Assembly: GCA_000169075.1 (NCBI GenBank)
Contig: AAVT01000007.1
Span: 124,001-188,000, forward strand
Source: a marine gamma proteobacterium HTCC2143
GTDB taxonomy: Bacteria > Pseudomonadota > Gammaproteobacteria > Pseudomonadales > Dasaniaceae
Length of the DNA: 64,000 bases
Direction: 5' to 3'
The notes under the pieces were generated by a model. It did not search any database. It was not told the DNA's origin and saw only the letters and a program-made list of their open reading frames with translations. Positions 48,287 through 58,465 of this stretch are shown one piece after another. The translations under genes and the position numbers were made by a program. Position 1 is the first letter of the stretch. Each line of letters opens with the position of its first letter.

Positions 48287-49272
48287 TGATCAACTACCAG
48301 CCCTTTCTTCAGCTGTTGCACAACAACCCCGACTACGCCGACAGCTTATCTGATTGGTTAACACAACTGCCGCCGCAAATTGCAGCGGGACTCAGCGAAA
48401 AACGCCATGGCGACCTCCCTCGCTGGAAGTCGGTACTTTCGACCTTGCCTGACTGGCCAGTTGACCATTACGCGCTGGATCAGCCCGCTATTAAAATCTC
48501 TGGCAATCCATTGACTGAACAACAGCAGGCCGAATTCAAGCATCAGCTTATGAGGCTACATCCTTGGAGAAAGGGCCCATTTGATCTGTTTGATACTTAC
48601 ATTGATACGGAATGGCACTCTGACTGGAAGTGGGATCGGCTTAAAAATCATATCGAGCCACTCAGCGGCCGCAAGGTCTTAGATATTGGGTGCGGGAGCG
48701 GTTATCACTGTTGGCGGATGCGCGGTGCTGGCGCCGAGCTGGTCATAGGCATCGACCCCACTCCGCTGTTTATCGTGCAATTTTTTGCCCTCCAAAAATA
48801 CATTCAAGACCACCACGTCACCGTTTTACCCATGGGTATAGAGCATCTCCCGGAAAAACTTCGATTTTTTGATACCGTCTTTTCAATGGGGGTTCTCTAT
48901 CATCGACGCTCACCCTTTGATCACTTAATCGAACTGAGAGATTGTCTGGTATCGGGAGGGGAGCTGATTCTAGAAACGCTGGTCATTGACGGTGATGAGG
49001 GCCAAGTGCTTGTTCCTGAGGGTCGTTACGCGCGCATGGGTAACGTCTGGTTTTTGCCCAGTATCCCAACACTCGAATTATGGCTTAAAAAGGTTGGCTT
49101 TAAAGACGTCCAGGTCATTGATGTCACAGACACCAGCACTGAAGAACAACGCAGCACTGACTGGATGACCTTTCATTCCCTCGCCGAGTTCCTCGATCCA
49201 GAAAGAAGCGATAAAACCATCGAGGGTTATCCGGGGCCTAAACGGGCTATCGTGTCTGCTAAGGCGCCCTAA
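48283..49272 (+). CDS. cmoB: tRNA U34 carboxymethyltransferase CmoB
   Basis: 329 residues. Transfers the carboxymethyl group from CmoA's product to 5-hydroxyuridine-34 of tRNAs, forming cmo5U. VLDIGCGSGYHCWRMRGAGA (SAM site), GRKGPF-like PWRKGPFDLFD, VFSMGVLYHRRSPFDHL. GTG or the next-codon ATG may start it. Confidence 0.97.
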   Translation: MMINYQPFLQLLHNNPDYADSLSDWLTQLPPQIAAGLSEKRHGDLPRWKSVLSTLPDWPVDHYALDQPAIKISGNPLTEQQQAEFKHQLMRLHPWRKGPFDLFDTYIDTEWHSDWKWDRLKNHIEPLSGRKVLDIGCGSGYHCWRMRGAGAELVIGIDPTPLFIVQFFALQKYIQDHHVTVLPMGIEHLPEKLRFFDTVFSMGVLYHRRSPFDHLIELRDCLVSGGELILETLVIDGDEGQVLVPEGRYARMGNVWFLPSIPTLELWLKKVGFKDVQVIDVTDTSTEEQRSTDWMTFHSLAEFLDPERSDKTIEGYPGPKRAIVSAKAP

Positions 49273-49404
49273 TAAAATCAGGCGTGCCGCTGGCCGGCGA
49301 TCAGATTTCCCGTACTAACCTTATACCAAAAACACAGTTGCGCGGCATGTAGCAGATAGATTAGGCTGAGCATATTGTTCACACCTATTCGAAGACAGGC
49401 AGCT

Positions 49405-49890
49405 ATGACTACAATCTACGACTTTGATGCAGAAACTATTGGCGGCCAGCCCGCGCCTATGGAAAACTACCAAGGTAAAGTCCTATTAATTGTTAATACC
49501 GCCAGCAAATGCGGCCTCACGCCTCAATTCAAAGGGCTTGAAAAGTTGTATGAAGATCTCAAAGATCGCGGCTTAGAAATACTCGGCTTCCCCTGTAATC
49601 AGTTTGCCAACCAAGACCCTGGCAGCAATGAAAAAATTGAGGAATTCTGCCAAATGAACTATGGCGTCAGCTTCCCAATGCACGCCAAAATTGACGTCAA
49701 TGGCGCGAAGACTCATCCGCTGTTCAAACACCTGAAAGAAAAAGCACCGGGGTTTATGGGCACACGCCAAATAAAATGGAATTTCACCAAATTTTTAGTC
49801 AATGACGAAGGCGAAGTCTTAAAGCGATTTGCGCCCACTGATACACCGGAGCAAATCCGATCAGCTATTGAGCAGGTGTTACCCGAGTAA
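49405..49890 (+). CDS. Glutathione peroxidase family protein
   Basis: 161 residues from [14 protein letters not shown]. Peroxidatic Cys36 in [18 protein letters not shown] (Gln), and WNFTKFLV (Trp), the Cys-Gln-Trp triad. Reduces peroxides; many bacterial members use thioredoxin. The frame extends ten codons upstream but this ATG is the family start. Confidence 0.95.
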   Translation: MTTIYDFDAETIGGQPAPMENYQGKVLLIVNTASKCGLTPQFKGLEKLYEDLKDRGLEILGFPCNQFANQDPGSNEKIEEFCQMNYGVSFPMHAKIDVNGAKTHPLFKHLKEKAPGFMGTRQIKWNFTKFLVNDEGEVLKRFAPTDTPEQIRSAIEQVLPE

Positions 49891-49902
49891 GCCAAAAAAA
49901 AA

Positions 49903-50955
49903 TCAAAGATTAGACAGCCTGACCACCTTAAAACGGCCATTGTCGGCTATCGTCTCAACCAACTTGAACCACTTTTTCGCCTTCCTCTCCAACGGAATAA
50001 AGCGATTAACCACAAACAAGGCAACGCCCTTGCGGTTTAAGAGCCGCCCGCTGGCCCGCAGAAACTTTTCAGTCAGTTGATCCTCTACCTCGAAACCTTG
50101 ATGAAAGGGTGGGTTACATAACACCATGTCGGCCTTGAGTTCGATATCAGCTGCGCAATCATCAACAACGACTGAACCACTGACACCATGCTGCCTGAAG
50201 TTTTCGGTGCAGGCATTGATCGCCGCCATGTTGTTGTCACTAGCAATAAACGTGGCGTTAACTATCCGGCTAGCCATTACCGAAATAAAACCATAACCAC
50301 AGCCCAGGTCAACCACGGTCTCTGGCACATGAGCCATTAATTTAACTTCGTCAGCCAGTTGGTCGATCAGTAACTGGCTACCTTGGTCGATTTTATTCCA
50401 ACCAAAAATACCCGGTTTTGTAATAAAATTGATCCCAGCAAAAGCTATCGACGACTGTGATGGATAGTCTTTATCGTCAAGGCGCTCACCGTCACCTCCA
50501 CGGCAGAGAATAGCTGCCATCGTTGCGGTTTTATTTCCCCGCTGCTTCTCACCCATCTCACCAAGCAGGCCCGCAGCCTTAGTCAGATACGTTTTAATAC
50601 CGTCACTTTTATAACCCGCTAGAAACAACTCTCCGCCTTCTCTAAGGCAATTCAACGCCGCATTAATGATGTGGTGAACAACGGCTTTTTCCTTTGAAAC
50701 ACGGTAGTAAAGCGTATCGAATGATGACGCTGGCATTGGCGAAAAATCATAGTCGCTTAGCTGAACCGAAAACCCGGCGGTCTTAAGTGCTCGATAGACA
50801 TCATAGCGATTGGTCATTACCTGTAGATGATCAGCAGGCTTAACCGCGGTGATTTCAGCGGCGCCGATATTTTCATCAACGACCCATAATGCACGGAGGC
50901 TATTGTCGGCTGCATTAATTTTTTTGGCCAACAGTTGAAAAGGATGGTCGATCAT
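49903..50955 (-). CDS. rsmC: 16S/23S rRNA guanine-N2 methyltransferase, RsmC/RlmG type
   Basis: 350 residues. A methyltransferase with a degenerate N-terminal copy and an active C-terminal domain: SAM site VVDLGCGYGFISVMASR, catalytic CNPPFHQG. The ending VETIADNGRFKVVRL is RsmC-like; RlmG has the same layout, so RsmC (G1207 of 16S rRNA) is preferred but not certain. Overlaps rsuA by four bases. Last gene of a minus-strand run starting at prfC. Confidence 0.82.
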   Translation of the reverse strand: MIDHPFQLLAKKINAADNSLRALWVVDENIGAAEITAVKPADHLQVMTNRYDVYRALKTAGFSVQLSDYDFSPMPASSFDTLYYRVSKEKAVVHHIINAALNCLREGGELFLAGYKSDGIKTYLTKAAGLLGEMGEKQRGNKTATMAAILCRGGDGERLDDKDYPSQSSIAFAGINFITKPGIFGWNKIDQGSQLLIDQLADEVKLMAHVPETVVDLGCGYGFISVMASRIVNATFIASDNNMAAINACTENFRQHGVSGSVVVDDCAADIELKADMVLCNPPFHQGFEVEDQLTEKFLRASGRLLNRKGVALFVVNRFIPLERKAKKWFKLVETIADNGRFKVVRLSNL

Positions 50956-51641
50956 ATGCTGGCAATCTCGGCGGCTGTCAGCGATCGATATTCACCCGGC
51001 GCAAGATCATCATCCAGAACAATGTTGCCAATACGTTCACGATGAAGACATTCAACTTTATTACCAACCGCAGCAAACATGCGCTTCACTTGATGATACT
51101 TGCCCTCGGTGATTGTTAGTCGCGCAGTATGTTCATCAAGCAAATCCAAGTCCGCCGGCAAGGTCGGCTTTTTTTCCTGGCTTAAGTGAATACCTTGTTC
51201 GATGTTTTTAATCGCTTCAGGGGTGATCGGGTCGACGGCTTCTACCCGATAGGTTTTCTTGCAGTCGCTCTTTGGCGACGTGACTCGATGACACCACTGC
51301 CCGTCGTCAGACACCAACAACAGCCCGGTAGTATCAATGTCCAAGCGACCCGCAATATGCAGCTGATCAACATTGTCCTCATCAAACAACTCCAAAGCCG
51401 TTAAGTGTTGTCGGTCTTTTGTCGCCGAGATATAACCATCGGGCTTGTGCAGCATAAAATAGCGAGGGCTGGCGGATCGGAGCTGCTGACCGTTGACGAC
51501 AATAACTGCATTATTATCAACGTTCTCCCGCGGGTCTATGACAACATGCCCGGCTACCCGCACTCGTCCGCTACGAATCAGTCTCTTGCCCTCACTTCTC
51601 GAATAGTCAGTAACTTGAGACAAATATTTATCAAGACGCAT
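50952..51641 (-). CDS. rsuA: 16S rRNA pseudouridine-516 synthase RsuA
   Basis: 229 residues: S4-like domain (MRLDKYLSQVTDYSRSEGKRLIRSGRV), then the synthase domain with the catalytic Asp in GRLDIDTTGLLL and KPDGYISAT; GKYHQVKRMFAAVGNKV at the end is diagnostic. Length fits RsuA rather than RluB/E/F. Confidence 0.93.
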   Translation of the reverse strand: MRLDKYLSQVTDYSRSEGKRLIRSGRVRVAGHVVIDPRENVDNNAVIVVNGQQLRSASPRYFMLHKPDGYISATKDRQHLTALELFDEDNVDQLHIAGRLDIDTTGLLLVSDDGQWCHRVTSPKSDCKKTYRVEAVDPITPEAIKNIEQGIHLSQEKKPTLPADLDLLDEHTARLTITEGKYHQVKRMFAAVGNKVECLHRERIGNIVLDDDLAPGEYRSLTAAEIASI

Positions 51642-51654
51642 GTGACTAAATCCC

Positions 51655-52359
51655 TCATTGAACCTTGATGAAATCTATCATCCACTTTGCCACCTGCTGT
51701 CGATCGGTCGGCAGCTTCAGTGAGTTGATTCCGCGGTGATAGACTTCGTCACCCACCAGGTTTTTCCGCAAATTTAATAAATCACGGCCAAAATCCGGCG
51801 CAAATTCTGGGTGCCCCTGAAAGGTAAGAATATGATCGCCCAGCTGGCACATAGCAATGGGGCAAAACGACGTCCCCCCCAGCACTGACGCTCCCGCCGC
51901 TGGAATAATCACCTGATCCTGGTGGCTAAACCACAAATTAAACTGATCAGTTTCGACCGCATATCGATTGTTCAGATCGAAAAACTTGACAGTATCGGTA
52001 CCCACTCCCCAACCCTTGTTGGATTTTTCAGTTTTACCACCCAGTGCGTGCGCAATCATTTGGTGGCCAAAACAAATGCCCAACAGCTTTTTTCTCGCCC
52101 GATGGAGAGTTTGAACAAAGTCAGATAGCTGGTGAATCCAATCGACGTCATCATAAACACTGGCCTTACTGCCGGTTATTAAATAGGCGTCAACCTCGTC
52201 AATATTTTGTGGATAGTCGCCGTGCTGCACCTCGTAAGAAACAATGTCCAATGCCGGATCCACCGCTCGCAAAAGACGGGTAAACATATCGGGATACTCA
52301 CCGAATTCATCAACCAATTCAGACCGTACATCATCGGATTTCAAAATACCTAATTTCAT
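51655..52359 (-). CDS. Class I glutamine amidotransferase-like protein (GuaA-type domain)
   Basis: About 234 residues from MKLGILKSDDVRSEL. Nucleophile Cys in LLGICFGHQMIAHALGG; His in FQGHPEFAPDF. Stand-alone amidotransferases like this include gamma-glutamyl hydrolases of the PuuD/YfeJ kind, so the substrate is unsettled. Position between DUF72 and rsuA. Confidence 0.85.
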   Translation of the reverse strand: MKLGILKSDDVRSELVDEFGEYPDMFTRLLRAVDPALDIVSYEVQHGDYPQNIDEVDAYLITGSKASVYDDVDWIHQLSDFVQTLHRARKKLLGICFGHQMIAHALGGKTEKSNKGWGVGTDTVKFFDLNNRYAVETDQFNLWFSHQDQVIIPAAGASVLGGTSFCPIAMCQLGDHILTFQGHPEFAPDFGRDLLNLRKNLVGDEVYHRGINSLKLPTDRQQVAKWMIDFIKVQ

Positions 52360-52402
52360 GCTTGCCCGCTCCATATTTGACTCGCAGCAATAAAAAACCT
52401 TA

Positions 52403-53269
52403 TTAAAAAATGGCTAACTGTGCTTCATCTTTCAGGGTTCTCGACAGCGGTTGCCAGCCCTCAAGCCCCGACAGCAGTTGATGGAAAATGGCCGCCTGTT
52501 CGGGCGCTCGAGCATTGTCCGGGGTATGAATAAAAACAGTAGGAGTAATACCCTGCTCAGCCCACTGGGTCATTTTATCAACCCAAGCCAATAGATATTG
52601 TTGATTGTGGTGAAAATCGGAACTGCCAATAAACCGAATGATAGGATTCGTTGACGTGACGATGGCATGAACGGGCAAACGGGGCTTTTTGCGCTGAGCA
52701 TCTTTTTCCTGCTCCGTCACAGCCGGCTTACTAAACAATGCTCTGCTATCAAAGCAAACTCGATCGACGCTGTACGATTGTAATAATTGATTCAAGGCGA
52801 TTTCTTCATCTCCCTGATTAAAAAAATCCAGATGACGAACTTCAACAGAATACTGAAAACTGCTGGGTAATTGTTTTATGAACTTCTCTAAGTCGTCTAA
52901 CTGTCGCGGCTCAAAACTATCTGGCAGCTGAATCATAAATGCGCCAAGATTATCAGCCAGTGGCTCAACGCGCTTAAGAAATTCCGAGAGCTCGACACCA
53001 CAGTAACGCAAGAAATTTTCATGGGTTATTTTGCGCGGAAATTTGAAATTAAAACGAAAACCCGCCTGCGCCTGTTCTTTCCAAGCTGTGACCACATCAA
53101 CACTCGGCAGCGCATAAAATGTGGTGTTACCTTCCACAGCACTGAACACGGAAGAATAGTGCCGCAGGAAGTTTTTACTGTTTGCGCCCTGGGGGAACAC
53201 ACCACCAATCCATTGGCGATTTGACCACATCGGCAAACCCAAATAGTACAAGCTTGTAGACGATATCAT
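52403..53269 (-). CDS. DUF72 domain protein (YecE-like)
   Basis: 288 residues. TIM-barrel-like DUF72 family: LYYLGLPMWSNRQWIGGVFP, FSAVEGNTTFYALPS, FNFKFPRKITHE, SVEVRHLDFF and FIHTPDNARAPEQAAIF. Function unknown. It begins 7 bases after the prfC stop codon, so the two are co-transcribed. Confidence 0.92.
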   Translation of the reverse strand: MISSTSLYYLGLPMWSNRQWIGGVFPQGANSKNFLRHYSSVFSAVEGNTTFYALPSVDVVTAWKEQAQAGFRFNFKFPRKITHENFLRYCGVELSEFLKRVEPLADNLGAFMIQLPDSFEPRQLDDLEKFIKQLPSSFQYSVEVRHLDFFNQGDEEIALNQLLQSYSVDRVCFDSRALFSKPAVTEQEKDAQRKKPRLPVHAIVTSTNPIIRFIGSSDFHHNQQYLLAWVDKMTQWAEQGITPTVFIHTPDNARAPEQAAIFHQLLSGLEGWQPLSRTLKDEAQLAIF

Positions 53270-53276
53270 AAAGCGA

Positions 53277-54863
53277 TTAGTGCTCCCGAGTAGCCCGAAA
53301 TTGAATATCGGGCCAGCGCTCTTCCATCAACTGCAAATTGACTCGTGTCGGTGCTAGGTAAGTTAAATGACCACCGCCATCCAATGCCAGATTATCTGAC
53401 GCTTTCTTCCTAAATTCCTGCAGCTTTTTATCGTCATCACAATCAACCCAACGGGCCGTATAAACACTCACGGGTTCATACACGGCTTCAACTTTATACT
53501 CGTCTTTCAATCGATAGGCGACCACTTCATACTGGAGCTGACCAACAGCCCCAACCACCAAATTTGAATTCCCCAGCGGCATAAATACCTGTGTTGAACC
53601 CTCCTCCGAAAGCTGCTGTAAACCCTTCTGCAGGGCTTTCATTTTTAATGGATCTTTCAGCCGGATGAGGCGAAACATCTCTGGTGCGAAGTGCGGAATA
53701 CCCGTATATTTTAAGCTCTCGCCGGCAGTAAAGGTATCTCCTATCTGAATCGTCCCGTGATTGTGCAGACCAATAATATCGCCGGAGCTCGCCACCTGCA
53801 CCGCCTCCCTCTCTCCCGCCATAAAAGTCACGGCATCGGCTATTTTTACATCTTTGGCGATACGAACATGTTTCATTTTCATGCCCTTATAGTAAGTTCC
53901 GGAGCAAATTCGCATAAACGCAATACGATCCCGGTGCTTGGGATCCATGTTAGCCTGAATTTTAAACACAAAACCGCTGAATTCATTCTCATCAGGGTTA
54001 ACCACGCGCGTCGCTGTAGCGCGAGGTAAAGGTGGTGGCGCCCAATCGACAAAGCCATTTAGCATTTCACGCACGCCAAAATTTGACAGCGCCGTCCCGA
54101 AAAAAACCGGCGTCAAAGTGCCTGCAAGATATTGCTCAACATCAAATTCATGACTGGCGCCTCTGACCAATTCTACTTCGTCGACATAGTCATCGTAATA
54201 CACCCCTAGCAGCTCCCGAGCTTCATCACTATCTAAGCCCTGAATCTGAATGTCGTCTGTCATTACATTGCTCTGGCCCTGACGAAAAACATGAATGACG
54301 TCTGTGTAAAGGTTGTACACACCTTTAAACTCTTTACCCATACCAATGGGCCAGTTAATTGGCGCGCCTTTTATTGATAACACCGCTTCAATTTCATCTA
54401 ACAGATCAATTGGGTCGCGTATATCGCGATCCATTTTGTTAACAAAACTCAGTATCGGAGTATCCCGCAGCCGACAGACATCCATTAATTTAATGGTTCT
54501 GGCCTCGACACCTTTGGCACCATCGACAATCATTAAAGCAGAATCAACAGCGGTTAAGGTGCGGTAAGTATCTTCAGAAAAATCTTCGTGTCCGGGGGTA
54601 TCCAGCAGATTAACCGTGCGGCCCTTATAGGGAAACTGCATGACCGATGAGGTCACTGATATCCCCCGCTCCTGCTCCATACCCATCCAGTCAGACGTCG
54701 CATGGCGGTCTGATTTTTTGCCTTTAACAGTACCCGCCACCTGTATCAGTTGGCCCAACAACAATAACTTCTCGGTTATTGTTGTTTTGCCCGCATCGGG
54801 GTGAGAGATGATAGCAAACGTGCGTCTCTTGTTGATTTCATTGATAAAATTGCTATCACCCAT
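53277..54863 (-). CDS. prfC: Peptide chain release factor 3
   Basis: 528 residues. A translational GTPase that ejects RF1/RF2 after termination. P-loop [23 protein letters not shown]; family segments [31 protein letters not shown]. First of five minus-strand genes ending at rsmC. Confidence 0.97.
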   Translation of the reverse strand: MGDSNFINEINKRRTFAIISHPDAGKTTITEKLLLLGQLIQVAGTVKGKKSDRHATSDWMGMEQERGISVTSSVMQFPYKGRTVNLLDTPGHEDFSEDTYRTLTAVDSALMIVDGAKGVEARTIKLMDVCRLRDTPILSFVNKMDRDIRDPIDLLDEIEAVLSIKGAPINWPIGMGKEFKGVYNLYTDVIHVFRQGQSNVMTDDIQIQGLDSDEARELLGVYYDDYVDEVELVRGASHEFDVEQYLAGTLTPVFFGTALSNFGVREMLNGFVDWAPPPLPRATATRVVNPDENEFSGFVFKIQANMDPKHRDRIAFMRICSGTYYKGMKMKHVRIAKDVKIADAVTFMAGEREAVQVASSGDIIGLHNHGTIQIGDTFTAGESLKYTGIPHFAPEMFRLIRLKDPLKMKALQKGLQQLSEEGSTQVFMPLGNSNLVVGAVGQLQYEVVAYRLKDEYKVEAVYEPVSVYTARWVDCDDDKKLQEFRKKASDNLALDGGGHLTYLAPTRVNLQLMEERWPDIQFRATREH

Positions 54864-54877
54864 ACCTTCAAAATCCT

Positions 54878-54900
54878 AATTTGTACTTAAATTTGTACTT
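54878..54900. repeat. Direct repeat upstream of prfC
   Basis: AATTTGTACTT occurs twice, separated by one A (12-base period), about 15-37 bases before the prfC ATG. It may be a regulator site or part of a promoter; a CCCCC-TT-GGGGG palindrome lies at 54914-54925. Confidence 0.4.
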
Positions 54901-54969
54901 GTTTATAAAGTTACCCCCTTGGGGGACTGAAAAGCGCACTATTCTACAGAATAAGCGCCACGCTATACA

Positions 54970-55869
54970 TTATTGCGCCAAAACCTTGTCCAGCTCGCTC
55001 AATTGCTGCTGATAAGTTTCTGGGTTTTCCGTTTTAAACTTCTCTAAGTTCAGGAGTTTCCATTTCACCGATGGAAAATCCTGAAAATCATAAATCGACC
55101 AATCTGGCTCTAAGCTATTAAAGCTTTTTAGAAACACTTTATCGTTTTCATTCAAACCGACTTGTATCGTTTCGATTAGTTGAAGCCTTGTGGCTTCATA
55201 TTCATCGTAAGTAAATTCTATTGTGCTCATGCCTTCAAACTGATTCTCAAATGCCATGCGCTGATCGAGCAAATGCGGATTTAGCAGCTCATGGGTCGGG
55301 CGATTACTACTCACCAGCCCAAACAAAAACCCGCGTTTAATCTCATCGGTAAAGCCCTCGTTATCTAACAGAAGCTTTACATCAAATAAATCTCTTGGGT
55401 GCTGCCTATCGATGGCTGCACAAATTTTACCGCCGTAGAGCTGTGCTAATGGCACAAGCGGCATCGTACAAAACACATCAAACTGTTCTTGAGCAGCTTC
55501 GCAAAGCTGGGCTTTGGTAGCCTCACCGATCAAGCCACGCCCCACCATATTCACTTCAATCTTGATCATCACACCACGCTCATCAAGCTGGAGCTTACAG
55601 ACATTCTCCTTATGCTGAATGCGTATCGATGGGCGCATGCCTTCAATACGTTCTTTAATACGCATAAGGGCTGCGTTAATACCATCTAGCGTTTCATTAC
55701 GCTCAGCTATTTCGACATAGGTTAAGTCGATATCAACGGACAGCCTTGGCATATCACGCACAAAGAGATTGATTGCCGTGCCACCATGCATGGCAAAACA
55801 GGCCTCTTTAGAGACCTCTGGCAACACATCCAAGAGCAGCTTCACCTGTTTTGTGTAGGCGTTATTCAT
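54970..55869 (-). CDS. abiEii: Type IV toxin AbiEii, nucleotidyltransferase (AbiE system)
   Basis: 299 residues. A DNA-polymerase-beta-like nucleotidyltransferase: MHGGTAINLFV (GG/GS motif) and RLSVDIDLTYV (DxD). DLFDVKLLLDNEGF is also typical. Related toxins (MenT/AbiEii) add nucleotides to tRNA or other targets and stop growth, giving abortive phage defence. It overlaps the antitoxin gene by four bases and is translated after it. A stand-alone defence cassette between prfC and regB. Confidence 0.9.
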   Translation of the reverse strand: MNNAYTKQVKLLLDVLPEVSKEACFAMHGGTAINLFVRDMPRLSVDIDLTYVEIAERNETLDGINAALMRIKERIEGMRPSIRIQHKENVCKLQLDERGVMIKIEVNMVGRGLIGEATKAQLCEAAQEQFDVFCTMPLVPLAQLYGGKICAAIDRQHPRDLFDVKLLLDNEGFTDEIKRGFLFGLVSSNRPTHELLNPHLLDQRMAFENQFEGMSTIEFTYDEYEATRLQLIETIQVGLNENDKVFLKSFNSLEPDWSIYDFQDFPSVKWKLLNLEKFKTENPETYQQQLSELDKVLAQ

Positions 55870-56651
55870 GCCGTTGCCTCTCCATTGATTGAATCGAGAG
55901 CCTTGGGAACCGTTATCTGGTATTTCGAGACATAAACGCCATCGCTCACTATGGCACGCTTGCCTGAACCCAAATCAACCTTATCCAAATTGATATAGCT
56001 GAGCCATTCATGGTCTGCTTTATCTGCCAAATACAAAAACAGGCGCTTCACCTTCACAGAAGTGCACTCTTCTAATAGTTTTTGTACTGTCGCTGGCCGC
56101 AAGTTATTCAAGCCTTCCATAAGCTCAAACACTTCCATAAGCGGCTGAGACTTTGGCGCTAAATATAAGCATTCCATCACCGCGCGCGCGGGGCTGGATA
56201 TCTTTACCTCAAAACTTTTATGATCGATCTCGACCAAGCCAAGATCAGGCGGCAAAAAGCTCGTCATCTTGCTCTCTACATTCAAACCCCAATCCCGCTT
56301 TTTAAACCAAAGCGGCAAGCTCTCATCCTTACCACCAAAGAGCTGAGCTTTCTTAGTTGAAAGCTCCAAATAGTGAGCTTTCCCCTGCAATGACAACGCG
56401 GTTTTAGCCGCTGGATGCACAAAGAGGCCTAGCTGAGACTGCAACGCATAGATACCACCTAAATAGTCCACTTGATCACCATGGCGTATCAAGGCACCTG
56501 TGCCGATAGAATCAAACCACTGGCTTTTCCTGTACTGCTTTTGTAAATCAAGGCTGTAGCCCTGTTCTGTCAACCATGCCGAAGAGAGCACTATGCCAGA
56601 AGGCTGAGTGCTAAGCAGAGTGTTTAATTTTGACTCTCTTTCGGTATTCAT
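55866..56651 (-). CDS. abiEi: Type IV antitoxin AbiEi
   Basis: 261 residues. N-terminal winged-helix region (AWLTEQGYSLDLQKQYRKSQWFDSIGTGALIRHGDQVDYLGGIYAL) as in AbiEi_3_N, then a C-terminal domain with SSPARAVMECLYLAPKSQPLMEVFELMEGL (AbiEi_3). It neutralises AbiEii without binding it and represses its own promoter by binding inverted repeats. A fitting palindrome lies about 60 bases upstream. Confidence 0.9.
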   Translation of the reverse strand: MNTERESKLNTLLSTQPSGIVLSSAWLTEQGYSLDLQKQYRKSQWFDSIGTGALIRHGDQVDYLGGIYALQSQLGLFVHPAAKTALSLQGKAHYLELSTKKAQLFGGKDESLPLWFKKRDWGLNVESKMTSFLPPDLGLVEIDHKSFEVKISSPARAVMECLYLAPKSQPLMEVFELMEGLNNLRPATVQKLLEECTSVKVKRLFLYLADKADHEWLSYINLDKVDLGSGKRAIVSDGVYVSKYQITVPKALDSINGEATA

Positions 56652-56708
56652 ACTTCCAATATATCTATTTTTTTAAACTATATCAACCAAAAGGTTTATA
56701 TTATTCAT

Positions 56709-56735
56709 TATTTAGGTATTTTAAATACCTAAATA
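56709..56735. promoter_or_regulatory. Palindromic operator candidate of abiE
   Basis: A 27-base palindrome, TATTTAGGTATTT around a single T with the perfect complement, in a very AT-rich region 58-84 bases before the abiEi ATG. AbiEi family antitoxins autoregulate through inverted repeats, so an operator is likely; a role as a terminator for the small frame upstream is an alternative. Confidence 0.65.
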
Positions 56736-56744
56736 TACTATTTT

Positions 56745-56957
56745 TTAAACAAAAACTTCAGCACTGCTGGTGCTGATCCAAATTGTCTTTCTTCTTTGAC
56801 CACCAATTATTGAACATGCGTGAGCACACGCGCCCTTTCTAGCATCCTCATTTTCCTGCTCGGGCAGGTAATCATGGTGATCATAAATCTGCCAAGAGCC
56901 TGGCAATTTTTGTCTCAGCATAATTTCTGCAATATGCGACTCAGTTAGAGGGATCAT
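56745..56957 (-). CDS. Small hypothetical ORF upstream of abiE
   Basis: 70 codons, starting MIPLTESHIAEIMLRQKLPGSW, with an acidic centre and two cysteines. Ribosome binding site weak; no family recognised. It lies head-on with the abiE promoter region on the same strand. May be a real small gene or a remnant. Confidence 0.35.
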   Translation of the reverse strand: MIPLTESHIAEIMLRQKLPGSWQIYDHHDYLPEQENEDARKGACAHACSIIGGQRRKTIWISTSSAEVFV

Positions 56958-57170
56958 ATTCGTTGTGCCATCTTTCTTAAATCATGCACAGACCCATGTT
57001 TCATTTCATAATCTTAAGGCAGGTATTTATACATTAGCAGCGCCGACACATCACAAACTTAGCCGCGACAATTCACCGCAGTGGATAGATCGCCAGTCAC
57101 CGTTTAGGTGAGCTACAATAGATCTTTGATTCTACTGACCACCCCCAAAACCTGATAACGCTAATACCCA

Positions 57171-58463
57171 ATGCAAAATTTTCCGACACTGTCATTAACC
57201 GCCTCTGTATCGAACCTGCGACGGTTAGCCATCATCCGGTTGATTTTTATCGCCGTGCTGCTGTCTGCCTTGGCATATGCCTATCTAGCGACCAGTGTAG
57301 ATTTGGCAAATTCGATACATCTGACAATGGTGGCGCTATTAACGGTGTTGACCCTGCTAACCTACTGGCGCCTGCAACAACCATGGCCCGTGACCGACCT
57401 AGAATACTTTTGCCAACTGCTAATTGATATCACCGGTTTAACCGCCCTACTCTACTTTAGCGGTGGTGCCACTAACCCCTTCGTCTCGTATTATCTGGTG
57501 CCTTTGACTATCTCAGCGGCGATTCTACCGTGGAGATTCACCTGGATTATCGCCGGTATATCACTACTGGCCTACAGCCTGATGTTGTTTTTTTACCAGC
57601 CATTAGTCGACTTTCAACCGGCATCGGGCCACCAACACAATGATGGCGGTTTTAATCTTCATATTCTTGGCATGTGGTTTACCTTCGCCCTCAGTACCGG
57701 ATTGATAACGTACTTTGTTGTTAAAATGGCCAATGCCCTGCGCCAGCAAGAAACCGTCAGAGTTAACAGCCGTGAAAATGAACTTCTTGATGAACAGGTG
57801 CTGGCGGTTGCCACCCTCGCGGCGGGTACCGCACACGAGCTAGGCACCCCCCTGGCAACGATGACGATATTATTGGATGAAATGGAGCAAGAATATTCGC
57901 AGCAACCGCTGGGCAGCGATTTAAAATTGTTGCAAGCACAGGTCAACTACTGCCGGCAAATTTTGCAAGGCCTGGTTTCTACCGCGGAAGCCCATAGTCA
58001 TGGAACAAAAGAAAACGCCGTGATTGCCGCTTATATGCAACAACTGTTAGATCACTGGCAGGTGATACGACCCGATTCAAACTACGTTGCAGACATTGAC
58101 GAAAGCTGCCAATCAAACAGCCTCGAGGTTGATCCAACACTGGAACAAACCATCATCAATTTACTGAACAATGCGGCTGATGCCTGTGCGGACAATATCG
58201 AAATAACGGTCAATTGCCAGCACGCCGCGCTCCTTATCACCATCCGGGATCACGGTCCGGGAATTCCTCTCGACATGACAGAGCAGCTCGGCAAACCCTT
58301 TGTCACCACCAAAGGCAAAGGGTTGGGTCTGGGGCTGTTCTTGACTCATGCGACGATTAATCGGTACAACGGGACTATTGAACTCCATAATCATCCCGAC
58401 GGAGGAACCGTCGCAAAAATCAGCCTGCCACTGAACACCACCCCTAACAATGACAAACAGTAA
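57171..58463 (+). CDS. regB: Redox-sensing histidine kinase, RegB/PrrB/RoxS type
   Basis: 430 residues: six membrane segments (residues 18-188), phospho-acceptor H222 in AHELGTPLATM, and the ATPase domain with GPGIP and GLGLGLFL. Two RegB hallmarks are present: GGATNPF at residues 98-104, the quinone-binding motif, and a Cys (C261) in NYCRQIL at the position of the redox-active cysteine. It would sense the ubiquinone pool and adjust respiratory gene expression. The regulator gene follows directly. Confidence 0.92.
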   Translation: MQNFPTLSLTASVSNLRRLAIIRLIFIAVLLSALAYAYLATSVDLANSIHLTMVALLTVLTLLTYWRLQQPWPVTDLEYFCQLLIDITGLTALLYFSGGATNPFVSYYLVPLTISAAILPWRFTWIIAGISLLAYSLMLFFYQPLVDFQPASGHQHNDGGFNLHILGMWFTFALSTGLITYFVVKMANALRQQETVRVNSRENELLDEQVLAVATLAAGTAHELGTPLATMTILLDEMEQEYSQQPLGSDLKLLQAQVNYCRQILQGLVSTAEAHSHGTKENAVIAAYMQQLLDHWQVIRPDSNYVADIDESCQSNSLEVDPTLEQTIINLLNNAADACADNIEITVNCQHAALLITIRDHGPGIPLDMTEQLGKPFVTTKGKGLGLGLFLTHATINRYNGTIELHNHPDGGTVAKISLPLNTTPNNDKQ

Positions 58464-58465
58464 AT

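Noticed and set aside
54914..54925. CCCCC-TT-GGGGG as the abiE terminator
   Set aside because: The loop is too small and no U-run follows on the minus strand; abiE transcription may run on toward prfC.
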